Below are positions 23,114-31,189 of a stretch of 37,342 bases of DNA, in pieces. Numbering within the stretch: position 1 is the first letter of the stretch; every line of letters starts with the position of its first letter. Source of the stretch: Nitrospirota bacterium. GTDB lineage: Bacteria; Nitrospirota; Thermodesulfovibrionia; Thermodesulfovibrionales; Magnetobacteriaceae. The translations under genes were made by a program, and so were the position numbers. Under the pieces are notes generated by a model. It saw only the letters and a list, made by a program, of their open reading frames with translations, did not search any database and had not been told where the DNA came from. Where the stretch lies: positions 1-37,342 of the forward strand of contig JADFYL010000009.1 in the NCBI GenBank assembly GCA_015233045.1. Reading direction: 5' to 3'.

Positions 23114-24055
23114 GTGGGCATTGTAACCACGCAACGCCTCTATAATTCCTTTGGCCTTCACATGAGAGAGCTATTTGGCCAGAGTGTCTATAAGGTCAAC
23201 GTAGACGCGGGGTTTACCTGCCCCAACAGGGACGGCACCGTCGGCGTCGGGGGGTGTGTTTATTGCAATAATGACAGCTTCCGCCCATCGTCGTGCAAGC
23301 CCGCCATAGGGGTAAGGCAGCAAGTGGAAAACGGCATATCATATCTATCGAAAAGGTATAAGGCCGATAAGTTTATCGCCTACTTCCAGCCATATACAAA
23401 CACATACGCGCCGGTTGATGAGCTGAGGCGGATTTACTATGAGGCGCTCGCCCACCCAAACATAGTGGGCATAGCGGTGGGCACAAGGCCGGACGCCATA
23501 GACGAGGAGAAATTCGAGCTTCTTCAGACCATAGCGAAGGACTATTTTGTCCTCATAGAGTTTGGCCTTCAGTCTATATACGACAAAAGCCTCTCGTACA
23601 TAAACAGGGGGCATGGCTATGCCTGTTTCCTCAATGCCCTTGACATGGCCTCAAACCATAGGTCATTACATATCGGGGCGCACATCATAGTCGGGTTTCC
23701 CACAGAGACAATTGATGAGATGCTCTCAATGGCCGAGGTGGTATCAGAACTTAGGTTAGGATTCCTAAAGATACATCAACTGCAGATAGTCAAGGGCACA
23801 GCGATGGCCGCGGAGTATGCAAGGAATCCATTTTTCGTATTTGATTACGAACAATATCTGGATTTCCTCGTAGAATTCGTACAAAGGCTATCGCCCGAAA
23901 TTGTCCTGCAGAGGATGTTTGCCACCGCCCCTGACGATATCCTGATAGCCCCCGTTTGGAACAAGACCAGACAGCAGATACTAATAGATATAGAAAATAA
24001 GTTCAAGTCAACCGGCGCGTCTCAGGGGAAAAGGTACTCCGGCACAAGGCAATAG
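23114..24055 (+). CDS. Radical SAM protein, YhcC/TIGR01212-like
   Basis: The protein has 313 residues, starting with GTG 23114. Cys36, Cys48 and Cys51 form the C-x11-C-x2-C cluster of the YhcC subfamily (FTCPNRDGT, then GGCVYC). The remaining sequence follows the radical SAM barrel: EFGLQSIYDKSLSYINRGH, GAHIIVGFPTET and the HQLQIVKGTAMA element typical of YhcC. These proteins bind a [4Fe-4S] cluster and S-adenosylmethionine. The substrate is unknown. The gene follows cysS by 3 nt and is likely co-transcribed. It converges with the PilZ gene with a 28-nt gap and no clear hairpin. Confidence 0.9.
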   Translation: MGIVTTQRLYNSFGLHMRELFGQSVYKVNVDAGFTCPNRDGTVGVGGCVYCNNDSFRPSSCKPAIGVRQQVENGISYLSKRYKADKFIAYFQPYTNTYAPVDELRRIYYEALAHPNIVGIAVGTRPDAIDEEKFELLQTIAKDYFVLIEFGLQSIYDKSLSYINRGHGYACFLNALDMASNHRSLHIGAHIIVGFPTETIDEMLSMAEVVSELRLGFLKIHQLQIVKGTAMAAEYARNPFFVFDYEQYLDFLVEFVQRLSPEIVLQRMFATAPDDILIAPVWNKTRQQILIDIENKFKSTGASQGKRYSGTRQ

Positions 24056-24083
24056 CCTTTGGGATGGCCTGTTGCGGCAATAA

Positions 24084-24584
24084 TCATGCCTTGAGGAAAA
24101 AACCAATTTCCATCTCTTCGTATTCACCGAGGTCCTTAAACCTTAGTCCCATGGTAACGGTTGTCTTTGTTTCCTCTGTTATGCGGACGATTTCCCCATA
24201 TACCTTGATTGGCTCTTCGCGCGGTGGTAAGACAAAGCTCAATGACATAACATTACCTATCTTTTCGTGGATGCTTTTTAGACACTTAAATCTCAGCCCG
24301 CCAATAGAGATATCTATGATATTTCCTTTTCTTGGCGGACGGTTGATACCTGTTATCTGGTAAGACGCCTCAATCTCAATATTTCTACGATAGGACTTCC
24401 GCTTATTCAAATTAATGACTATATGCTTTTTACACTTTGGGCAGGAGATAGCAAAGGCCTTCTCCGGCGGGTTTGCCTTTGTGATTTTGCCTTTGACGCC
24501 ACAGTGTGGACACACAATGTGCATTTCAGTAGATGGATAGACAGTTATAGACTTGGAGTCAGAGTCTTTTTCCACAAAATCCAC
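24084..24584 (-). CDS. PilZ domain protein with N-terminal zinc ribbon
   Basis: The protein has 166 residues, starting with GTG. Cys25, Cys28, Cys48 and Cys51 form a CPHC...CPKC zinc ribbon, as in MJ0042-type N-domains. R62 and R66 (RKSYR) and DISIGG at 91-96 form the RxxxR and D/NxSxxG cyclic-di-GMP-binding motifs of PilZ. It should be a cytosolic c-di-GMP effector, perhaps for motility or exopolysaccharide control. No obvious Shine-Dalgarno sequence precedes the start. It is monocistronic in this window. The zinc ribbon plus PilZ architecture is known in Deltaproteobacteria and Nitrospirota but the target is unknown. Confidence 0.85.
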   Translation of the reverse strand: MDFVEKDSDSKSITVYPSTEMHIVCPHCGVKGKITKANPPEKAFAISCPKCKKHIVINLNKRKSYRRNIEIEASYQITGINRPPRKGNIIDISIGGLRFKCLKSIHEKIGNVMSLSFVLPPREEPIKVYGEIVRITEETKTTVTMGLRFKDLGEYEEMEIGFFLKA

Positions 24585-24890
24585 TCATAACCAGAAGATA
24601 TATCATTGCCTCACCGATCTAAAAAATGAACGCATATTGTCCCCTATGTGTTTGCGGTATTTCCATGAATTGAATTTCTGCCGCTTCGTGAGACGCAGTG
24701 CCATGACCACTTTTGATTACGCCGACGGCACCTTCCGCAATAAGCCTTGATATGACTAAAGTCACGCTAAGTACCATAATTATATTATAAGGTATCGTAA
24801 TACCCTATATCAAGGCCAAAATGGTGTCAGGGCAGCCGTATTTTTGATAACCTAATATGGGTTTGATAACCTATATGGGTAAGGGAGCCG
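24585..24890. other. 306-bp intergenic region with short repeats
   Basis: No gene is supported here. The right end holds a tandem pair at 24844-24862 and 24863-24880 (TTGATAACCTAATATGGGT and the same without one A). Upstream is a small palindrome GGTAT-CGTA-ATACC near 24792. The central part has no clear coding potential. It may be a decayed gene. Confidence 0.5.
24844..24880. repeat. Tandem pair of 18-19-bp repeats
   Basis: Two adjacent copies differ by one inserted A and lie directly beyond the 3' end of the coiled-coil gene (stop at 24891). Function is unknown. They may be part of a mobile-element remnant or a regulator site. Confidence 0.7.
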
Positions 24891-25364
24891 CTATTTTACA
24901 AGGCCAAATAGTTTTGCAATGAGGTCGAGGGACTTGGGATTGGTTAAAAGTATGACGGAAATGATGACTATCAGGGATACTTTCATTCTCCAGTTCATGT
25001 CTGTAAATTTTTCGCTCATCTTGCCTTCAAGGGATGTAATTCTATCGTTAAGCCTGCCCTCAAGGGATGTAATCCGATCGTTAAGCCTGCCTTCAAGGGA
25101 GGAAATTCTCTCGCTAAGCCTGCCTTCAAGGGATGTAATTCTATCGTTAAGCCTGCCTTCCGACCTTGCTGAATCTTCTTTAGTTACCAGCTCTTTGGTT
25201 AACTCTTCTTTTATTTCTGCTTTCTTCTGAATAACAACGGTTTCTGCCCTTTTATCAATCGCGTCAAAAGAGGCCAATATTACTTTGCCGACCTCACGGG
25301 CGTCTTCTTTGCCAACCTTCTTTTCAAGCAGGTCGTATATTTCTATCGGCAACGTAGCAGGCAT
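24891..25364 (-). CDS. Coiled-coil membrane-anchored protein with hendecad repeats, copy 2
   Basis: The protein has 157 residues from ATG 25364 (PATLPIEIYDLLEKKVGKEDAREVG). A conserved N-terminal domain is followed by a helical stalk with 11-residue repeats (GRLNDRITSLE, 3-4 copies). A C-terminal membrane helix (MKVSLIVIISVILL) precedes a short tail. The plan is the same as the gene at 14179-14502, with unrelated repeat sequence. The longer frame back to 25400 would overlap the HAD gene's end and the promoter, so ATG 25364 is preferred. It lies 32 nt after the HAD stop but has its own promoter. It resembles DUF1640-type proteins. Function is unknown. Confidence 0.7.
   Translation of the reverse strand: MPATLPIEIYDLLEKKVGKEDAREVGKVILASFDAIDKRAETVVIQKKAEIKEELTKELVTKEDSARSEGRLNDRITSLEGRLSERISSLEGRLNDRITSLEGRLNDRITSLEGKMSEKFTDMNWRMKVSLIVIISVILLTNPKSLDLIAKLFGLVK
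25020..25160 (-). repeat. In-frame 33-bp tandem repeats in the second coiled-coil gene
   Basis: Units begin at 25050, 25083, 25116 and 25149 (partial), with a 5' partial from 25020. Copies differ by a few bases. They encode 11-residue hendecads, so the repeat is coding rather than CRISPR-like. Confidence 0.88.
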
Positions 25365-25370
25365 GATTTC

Positions 25371-25400
25371 ATTATAAATTAACGGCACAAGGGAAATCAA
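25371..25400 (-). promoter_or_regulatory. Promoter of the second coiled-coil gene (leaderless)
   Basis: Minus strand: TTGATT (plus 25395-25400), 18-nt spacer, TATAAT (25371-25376), then GAAATC and ATG 25364. Its -35 box overlaps the end of the HAD gene. Confidence 0.65.
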
Positions 25401-26095
25401 TTTCCAGCGATAGTACCGCCGTCAATGAGCGCCAGGACTGCATTTGTGTCAGACAGGTCATTAAGCACCGCGTCAGCTCCGGCATCAGCAAGCTCCGGCG
25501 ATGTGTACGGCCCTGTGGCCACGGCTATTGTAAACGCCCCGTGTGCCTTGCCCACATCAACATCCTTTGGTGTGTCGCCTATGATGACGCATTGGCTGAA
25601 CGAAAATCTTACGCCCGTATTCTTATAAAAATCTTCCACCGCTATGGGAAGCAGCCGGTTTCTGTCTTCATGGGCGTCTCCGAAGGCGCCTCCCTCGAAA
25701 TGCTGCCAGAGGCCCACAGACAACAGTTTTATCTCTGCCCCCACCCTCAGGTTTCCCGTGAGAAGCCCTATACGGTTTTTGCCACGCAGCCCCTCTATCA
25801 GGGCGGCAATGCCGGGCTTGATATGTTTTTTATCGGTATTGATTTCTAACCGGAGGCGGCTAAGATACTGCTCCCTGATAGACGCTATGACGCCGTTTCC
25901 ATCTGTGAGCTTGTGGTATTTCAGTCCCTCTTTAAATATTCGCAAGTCTGTCTTTCCATCAAATCTGATATTTTTAAAGGCGTCTTTTATGGAGAATAAC
26001 TCGTAAAAGGCATCGGTTAGGCTCCTGCCACCCGCGCCTCCAGCATCCATCAATGTGCCATCTATGTCGAATAGGATGAGTTTGCCGCTGACCAT
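25397..26095 (-). CDS. HAD-superfamily hydrolase (phosphoglycolate phosphatase-like)
   Basis: The protein has 232 residues from ATG 26095. DIDGTL at the start is motif I (nucleophile plus acid Asp), LLTGN is motif II, and VIIGDTPKDVDVGKAHG contains the motif III/IV acidic residues. The helical cap between residues about 15 and 95 is of the C1 type seen in phosphoglycolate phosphatases and beta-phosphoglucomutases. Substrate cannot be told from sequence. The frame opens at TTG 26113 within cobH. ATG 26095 leaves a 4-nt gap. It probably shares a transcript with cobH and cheV upstream. Confidence 0.85.
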   Translation of the reverse strand: MVSGKLILFDIDGTLMDAGGAGGRSLTDAFYELFSIKDAFKNIRFDGKTDLRIFKEGLKYHKLTDGNGVIASIREQYLSRLRLEINTDKKHIKPGIAALIEGLRGKNRIGLLTGNLRVGAEIKLLSVGLWQHFEGGAFGDAHEDRNRLLPIAVEDFYKNTGVRFSFSQCVIIGDTPKDVDVGKAHGAFTIAVATGPYTSPELADAGADAVLNDLSDTNAVLALIDGGTIAGN

Positions 26096-26099
26096 TATT

Positions 26100-26741
26100 C
26101 TATTGGGCGGCAAGTTTTATTATCGCGTTGATAATCGCCGCCGCTATAGGGCTTCCACCCTTTCTCCCCAGGCATGTGATATAGGGATATGGCTGTTTTG
26201 CAAGGGCTGCCTTTGACTCCTCCGCCCTGACAAACCCCACCGGTACCCCTACAACAAGTCCGGGACTAACCTTGCCGTCCTCAATTAGTTCCATCAATCT
26301 GATAAGGGCGGTAGGGGCGTTGCCAATTGCCGCGATTCCCCATTTAGCCGCGTTTTCATTATTTAAGAAAGCCTTCTCCACCGCGCACTCGGCCCTCGTC
26401 ATCGCCTTTTGCCCTGCGGCCATTTCTACATCCTCATCGGAGATATAACATACCACTGTGCCGCCAAACTGCGACAACGCCTTTTTATCTATGCCGGCTT
26501 CAACCATTCTCACATCTACAAAGATGTCCTTCCCTTCCCTGATTGCCGATATGCCGCTTCTTATAGCCCCAGCATGGAATTTCAGAATATCCTCAAACTC
26601 GAAATCTCCTGTGGCATGAATCACCCTTTTTACTACAGGAAGGCACTGCTCGTCGAAATGTCTCGTCATCCCGGCTTCAATAATCGAAAAGCTGTCTTTT
26701 TCTATTTTAGCGCCTTTGTCCATCATAGCGGCGCCACGCAT
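26100..26741 (-). CDS. cobH: Precorrin-8X methylmutase
   Basis: The protein has 213 residues. RVIHATGDFEFED, near residue 40, holds the catalytic His of CobH/CbiC, and the FVDVRMVEAGID and GNAPTAL segments fit the family, as does VGVPVGFVRAEESKAAL. It moves the C11 methyl to C12 of precorrin-8x (or cobalt-precorrin-8) to give hydrogenobyrinate or cobyrinate in B12 synthesis. No other B12 gene is in the window, so it stands apart from its pathway. It begins 1 nt after the cheV stop. ATG 26741 or 26726 are both possible starts. The aerobic (cobH) or anaerobic (cbiC) name cannot be decided from this gene alone. Confidence 0.92.
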   Translation of the reverse strand: MRGAAMMDKGAKIEKDSFSIIEAGMTRHFDEQCLPVVKRVIHATGDFEFEDILKFHAGAIRSGISAIREGKDIFVDVRMVEAGIDKKALSQFGGTVVCYISDEDVEMAAGQKAMTRAECAVEKAFLNNENAAKWGIAAIGNAPTALIRLMELIEDGKVSPGLVVGVPVGFVRAEESKAALAKQPYPYITCLGRKGGSPIAAAIINAIIKLAAQ

Positions 26742-26742
26742 A

Positions 26743-27714
26743 TCAATGGAAAAATCTCGACACCTCGCTTATGAGCTGTGCAACGTCAAATTTTATGAGA
26801 TACCCGTCAGCACCCACAATCTTTGATTTGTTCCTGTTCTCATCCCCGCTTAGAGAGGTATTTACAATCACTGGAAGACCCTGAAATCTGGGGTCGCTTT
26901 TTACGGCCTTAGTAAACGTCAGCCCGTCCATCTCAGGCATTTCAACGTCCGTGATGACCAGATTCAAGAAATTGGTTATCGGATTGTCGCCTATTTTATC
27001 AAGAAATTCATTTAATACCTTAAGTCCCTGCTTTCCATCGGCGGCTTCCATAATGGTGAGGCCGATGTTTTCAAGCGTGTCCTTCAGAATCCTCCGTGCC
27101 ACCATAGAATCATCCACTATCAGGACATTGCCGGACAATTTCTTCTTCTGAAGCCCCTTGATGTCGTCAAGGTTAATCCCCGTCTTAGGAACCAGTGCGC
27201 CAATACTCTGGATAACGCTCTCAAGGTCGAGTATCAGGAGCAAGTCATCGTTCTCTTCTATCTTGGTTACGCCGGTTATCCTTCCTCCGTGTTTGGACTG
27301 CAAAAACGGCGGGGGTGGTTTTATCTGGGTCCATTTTATCCTTCGTATCCTTTCTACTTCATGAACTACTATGCCCACCGTTGTGCTGAGCATCTCCAGG
27401 ACTATAACCTTTTGCCTTATGTCCTTAGATTCCGCTTGTTCGGGTACCACCAATTTCATCCACTTACCCAGGTCAATGATTGGAATGACCTCTCCACGCA
27501 CCTCCGCCAGCGCCTCCGCGTAATCCGGCAAGTCGGGAACTGTCGTAAGTACTGGCATCGGTATGATTTCTCTGACCTTTGCCACATTGACTCCATAGCT
27601 GCGCGTCTCAGGCTTGCCGTCTTGCAAGAGGCAGTACATCTTAAACACCACAAGTTCCATCTCATTGGCGCCAACCTTAAGAACCTCCGGTAAAGCACCC
27701 GCGTTTTGAGTCAT
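26743..27714 (-). CDS. cheV: Chemotaxis protein CheV (CheW domain plus receiver)
   Basis: The protein has 323 residues. A CheW-like domain spans about 20-175 (VAKVREIIPMP, LAEVRGEVIPIIDLGKWM), then a receiver domain about 195-323. The receiver has the acidic pair D201-D202, phosphoacceptor D256 in VITDVEMPEMDG, T286 and K308. The residue after that lysine is Phe (IKFD) where most receivers have Pro. CheV couples chemoreceptors to CheA and tunes adaptation. It has a Shine-Dalgarno GGGGAGG before the ATG and a divergent, overlapping promoter with addA. cobH follows immediately. Confidence 0.93.
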   Translation of the reverse strand: MTQNAGALPEVLKVGANEMELVVFKMYCLLQDGKPETRSYGVNVAKVREIIPMPVLTTVPDLPDYAEALAEVRGEVIPIIDLGKWMKLVVPEQAESKDIRQKVIVLEMLSTTVGIVVHEVERIRRIKWTQIKPPPPFLQSKHGGRITGVTKIEENDDLLLILDLESVIQSIGALVPKTGINLDDIKGLQKKKLSGNVLIVDDSMVARRILKDTLENIGLTIMEAADGKQGLKVLNEFLDKIGDNPITNFLNLVITDVEMPEMDGLTFTKAVKSDPRFQGLPVIVNTSLSGDENRNKSKIVGADGYLIKFDVAQLISEVSRFFH

Positions 27715-27743
27715 TTGACACCTCCCCTGTTAATCAGTATAGT
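27715..27743 (+). promoter_or_regulatory. addA promoter overlapping the cheV leader
   Basis: Plus strand: TTGACA (27715-27720), 17-nt spacer, TATAGT (27738-27743), close to consensus. On the minus strand a TATACT box (plus 27736-27741) overlaps it and suits cheV. Both polymerases would compete for the same site. Confidence 0.65.
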
Positions 27744-27809
27744 ATCTGTGTATCGGCACACCCATACATGATACCACAATATGTAACGAAGATTAAAGGG
27801 TCAGAAAAG

Positions 27810-30800
27810 ATGGAAGTAATAGAAAAAGATGACAGCATATCTTTTCCACACACGGTAATACTAAAGGCCTCTGCCGGCTCCGGCAAGACTCACGCACTGA
27901 CAAAGAGATTTGTCCAGTTCCTCCTGTCTGCCGCCGTGGCGCGTAACAGTATGAAAAACATCATGGCCGTAACATTCTCAAACAACGCGGCCAAAGAGAT
28001 GAAAGAGCGCATACTACGGTGGCTTAAGGACATCTATTTTGGTGACAAATCCAAACGCTCTGAACTCCTCCAATGTCTCTCCATAGACGAAGACACACTC
28101 CTTGCCCGGACGGCCGCCCTTATTGATGAAATATTGGACAACTATACGGATTTTCAGGTCAAGACCATCGACAGCTTTATGGCGTCGGTCTTCAAGGCCT
28201 CAGTAATTGATTTGGGATATAATCAGGACTTCGAGATACAATTAAACGGCAGCCCCCTTATGGACTATGCCTTTGAGCTGTTTCTCAGAAGAGTGAGGGA
28301 AGGCTCCAACGAGGGCAAGATAGTGGAGGACGCCATAGCTATACTGCTTGAAAACCGGCAGACTGACAGCCCATTCCTCTGGGAGCCGTCCAGGCCGATT
28401 CTCGCAGAGATAAAAAAGATATATAAAAAACTGGCAGCCGCTGGAAAAAGGCCGCGCACCCTTCATCTCGAAAAAAAGATCAGCGACATAAAGAACTCCA
28501 TCATGGAGGCTTGCGAGGCGTTGGAGGCCGCGATTGTCGGCTCTGAAAGCCAAAGACACGGCAACAGTTCCTATAAAAACATCCTCCTTGACGTAAGGGC
28601 GGGAAACTTTGCCGACATCCTGGGCAGAGGCGCCTCCAATCCACCCGTAAAAAAGCCAGGCGTCAAAGACAGGCATTCAGCCGCCCCCTATGCCCATATC
28701 TGCGACATGTGGACTGTCCTCACAGGGAAGATAAGCCAGTACGCTATCCTCTACGCGCACACATACTACGACCCTTATATCAGGGTCTATGAAGACTTCC
28801 ACGACACTCTGGCAAAGGTAAAAAAACACTACGGCACCGTATTTATCGAAGACATCAACATGATGCTTGCCGGCTATCTTGAGCGTGAGATAGTCCCTGA
28901 TGTGTATTTCAGGATAGGCGAAACGGTCTATCACTATCTCATAGACGAATATCAGGACACCTCGCCGATTCAGTGGAAAAACCTCTACCCGCTCATAGAG
29001 AATTCCATCTCTCAGGGCGGGAGCCTCTTTGCCGTTGGCGACACCAAGCAGGCGATTTACGGCTTTCGCGACGCCGACTACAGCATAATGAAGCGCTATG
29101 AACAACATAAGCCCTTTCCCGCCGCCGCACACTTTGTCAGGGAACTAGACACAAACTTCAGGAGCCTCCAGAGAATCCTTGATTTCAACGATGCCGTTTT
29201 TAAGCATACGCTGCCGCAAAACGACGATTTACGCGATGCCGCAAAAAGAAGCGGCCTCACCGATTTCACACAGAATGTCCGCCCCGGCAATGAAAACTCC
29301 GGTCATGTGGAAGTCACCGTGCTTCAGATACCAGACGCCGGAGACGATGCCCCGCCAGAACCTGAGAAGGTCAGGTTTACGGCGATTATCAAAGACCTGA
29401 TAATGCGTGGATATAACCTCAGCGACATAGCCGTCATTACTAAAAAAAATGACGACGTCCTCAGGGCGGCCTCATGGCTCAATGAAATAACCATCGCCGA
29501 AAAAAATATCGTGGGCGTTCCCTTCATATCCTTCAGCAGCCTCGACGTAAGAAAGTCAAAGATTACCGGAGAGCTTATCTCGTTATTAAATTTTCTGGAT
29601 TCCCCGATTGATGACCTGTCTTTTATCACATTTTGCACGGGTGAAATCTTTGCCGCCATTATTGACAGAGACAAACAAGAGACAAGCACGGGGGAGATAA
29701 ACGAGTTTTTCCTCCAAAAAAGGTCTAACACCCCCCTGTACAAGGCCTTTCAATCTCAATTTCCCACCCTATGGGACAAATATTTCGACGCTCTTTTCAA
29801 GGCCGCGGGGTTTTTTCCCCTTTATGACCTCGTCAGCGAAATTTACAGGGTCTTTAAGGTATTTGAGACCGTCGCCGAGAAAGAGGCCGTGCTTGCCAGA
29901 GTCCTTGAGGCCATAAAGGAGTTTGAAGACAAGGGCAGCAACAATTTAAGGGATTTCCTTACTATGGCTCTTGACGAGGACACTGCCGCCAACGGGACAG
30001 ACGCGACATGGACAATAGACGTGCCGACCACTACCGACGCCGTGCGCGTTATGACCGTGCATAAGGCCAAGGGGCTTGGCTTTCCGGTAGTCATAGTCCT
30101 GCTCTATGATGAGAGGGCCAAAGGGCCGGAGTTCATAACGTATGAGACCAAAGAGGGCATTAATCTCCTGAAATTAAACGAAAAGATACTTAAATCTATC
30201 TCCATAACAGACACGGACACATACAGGCTTCTCTATGATGAACAACGGTCTAAAGATGTTGTAAACCACCTCAACACCATCTATGTCGCCTTGACGAGGG
30301 CCATATCGGAACTCTATGTGATTGCCGTTGAGGGCAAGTCTGGCAAACAGACATCGGGGCTTTTTCGGGAAATATCAGCGCCCCTGGACGAGAAATCCTC
30401 GTCCATAATTCCCGCAACCCGCCACAGCGCCGTTGAGCAATTTTTTGTTCACCACCAGGCAACAAGCCCTGTCAGCTCTGTTTATACCGAACAGTCACTC
30501 AATGTTTTAGAAAAAAAACGGGGCGATTTCATTCACCGCGTCCTGTCATTTATTGATTACATTGAGGGCGGCTTAGAAGGCACTATTGATAGGACAGTTG
30601 CCATTGCAAACAGCGCATCCGCATTTAAATTTCCATCGGGCGATATAAAAAACACACTGGTGAGATTTCTAAGCAGCCCTTTTATTGTCCCATATTTCAC
30701 TAACAGGCCGGGGATGGCTGTAAAAAAAGAGCAGACATTTTCAAACTCAGAGGGTGCGCTGTTAATTATGGACAGGGTAGTGATAGAGCAGGGGGTTGTG

Positions 30801-30956
30801 ACGGTCATAGATTTTAAAACCGGCTCAAAAAAGAGCGAGACCTATATTTATCAATTAAGAGGCTATATCAATCTGCTGAAAGAACTCTACCCCGGACGTC
30901 GCGTGGAGGGTTTAATCGCATATGTTGATTTGATAGAAGGGGTGGCGGTTCAATGA
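27810..30956 (+). CDS. addA: AddA-like UvrD/REP-family helicase-nuclease
   Basis: The protein has 1048 residues from ATG 27810 (AAAGGG 9 nt upstream). The frame extends to 27768 without a ribosome site. Helicase motifs: ASAGSGKT (20-27), FSNNAAKEM, LIDEYQDTSP near 378, GDTKQAIYGFR, TNFRS, VHKAKGLGFPV near 749, and YVALTRA. The C-terminus has a RecB-family nuclease with GDFIHRVL and IDFKTG near 1000. These are the two engines of AddA, which unwinds and resects double-strand breaks with AddB for RecA loading. Slightly shorter than typical AddA. The stop overlaps the addB start by 4 nt. The addA-addB order is the reverse of the Bacillus order. Confidence 0.88.
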   Translation: MEVIEKDDSISFPHTVILKASAGSGKTHALTKRFVQFLLSAAVARNSMKNIMAVTFSNNAAKEMKERILRWLKDIYFGDKSKRSELLQCLSIDEDTLLARTAALIDEILDNYTDFQVKTIDSFMASVFKASVIDLGYNQDFEIQLNGSPLMDYAFELFLRRVREGSNEGKIVEDAIAILLENRQTDSPFLWEPSRPILAEIKKIYKKLAAAGKRPRTLHLEKKISDIKNSIMEACEALEAAIVGSESQRHGNSSYKNILLDVRAGNFADILGRGASNPPVKKPGVKDRHSAAPYAHICDMWTVLTGKISQYAILYAHTYYDPYIRVYEDFHDTLAKVKKHYGTVFIEDINMMLAGYLEREIVPDVYFRIGETVYHYLIDEYQDTSPIQWKNLYPLIENSISQGGSLFAVGDTKQAIYGFRDADYSIMKRYEQHKPFPAAAHFVRELDTNFRSLQRILDFNDAVFKHTLPQNDDLRDAAKRSGLTDFTQNVRPGNENSGHVEVTVLQIPDAGDDAPPEPEKVRFTAIIKDLIMRGYNLSDIAVITKKNDDVLRAASWLNEITIAEKNIVGVPFISFSSLDVRKSKITGELISLLNFLDSPIDDLSFITFCTGEIFAAIIDRDKQETSTGEINEFFLQKRSNTPLYKAFQSQFPTLWDKYFDALFKAAGFFPLYDLVSEIYRVFKVFETVAEKEAVLARVLEAIKEFEDKGSNNLRDFLTMALDEDTAANGTDATWTIDVPTTTDAVRVMTVHKAKGLGFPVVIVLLYDERAKGPEFITYETKEGINLLKLNEKILKSISITDTDTYRLLYDEQRSKDVVNHLNTIYVALTRAISELYVIAVEGKSGKQTSGLFREISAPLDEKSSSIIPATRHSAVEQFFVHHQATSPVSSVYTEQSLNVLEKKRGDFIHRVLSFIDYIEGGLEGTIDRTVAIANSASAFKFPSGDIKNTLVRFLSSPFIVPYFTNRPGMAVKKEQTFSNSEGALLIMDRVVIEQGVVTVIDFKTGSKKSETYIYQLRGYINLLKELYPGRRVEGLIAYVDLIEGVAVQ

Positions 30957-31189
30957 ACTATCGCTGGATTGCGCCTCATAGTGGGCTTATAGATGAGGTG
31001 CTCGCCAACCTGACAGGGAAGGGCGGGGATTATTCAGGCAATATCGTGGTGTTTCCCGGCAAGAGGCCGTCTCATTTTCTTAGAAAGGCCATTGGAAAGC
31101 GGCGGGAGAGCGCGTTTATCCCCCCCCTTGTCGCTGTCTATGGACGAGTTCATAGACTTTCTCTACGAGACAAAGCTGGGGATTTTTGA
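30953..31189 (+). CDS. addB: AddB N-terminal fragment, frame-shifted at a C8 tract
   Basis: This frame starts with ATG overlapping the addA stop and reads about 58 residues of genuine AddB N-terminus (IVVFPGKRPSHFLRK, RRESAFIPP). After the C8 run at 31120-31127 the frame becomes unrelated and stops at 31189. Removing one C would join it to the 31092-33773 frame without any stop. The start has no separate promoter and relies on coupling to addA. Confidence 0.75.
   Translation: MNYRWIAPHSGLIDEVLANLTGKGGDYSGNIVVFPGKRPSHFLRKAIGKRRESAFIPPLVAVYGRVHRLSLRDKAGDF

Noticed and set aside
25020-25160. CRISPR-like 33-bp repeats
   Set aside because: There are no spacers. The units encode hendecad coiled coil in frame.
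27768-27809. Longer AddA start at ATG 27768
   Set aside because: There is no Shine-Dalgarno sequence and the extra 14 residues precede no conserved element. ATG 27810 has AAAGGG upstream.
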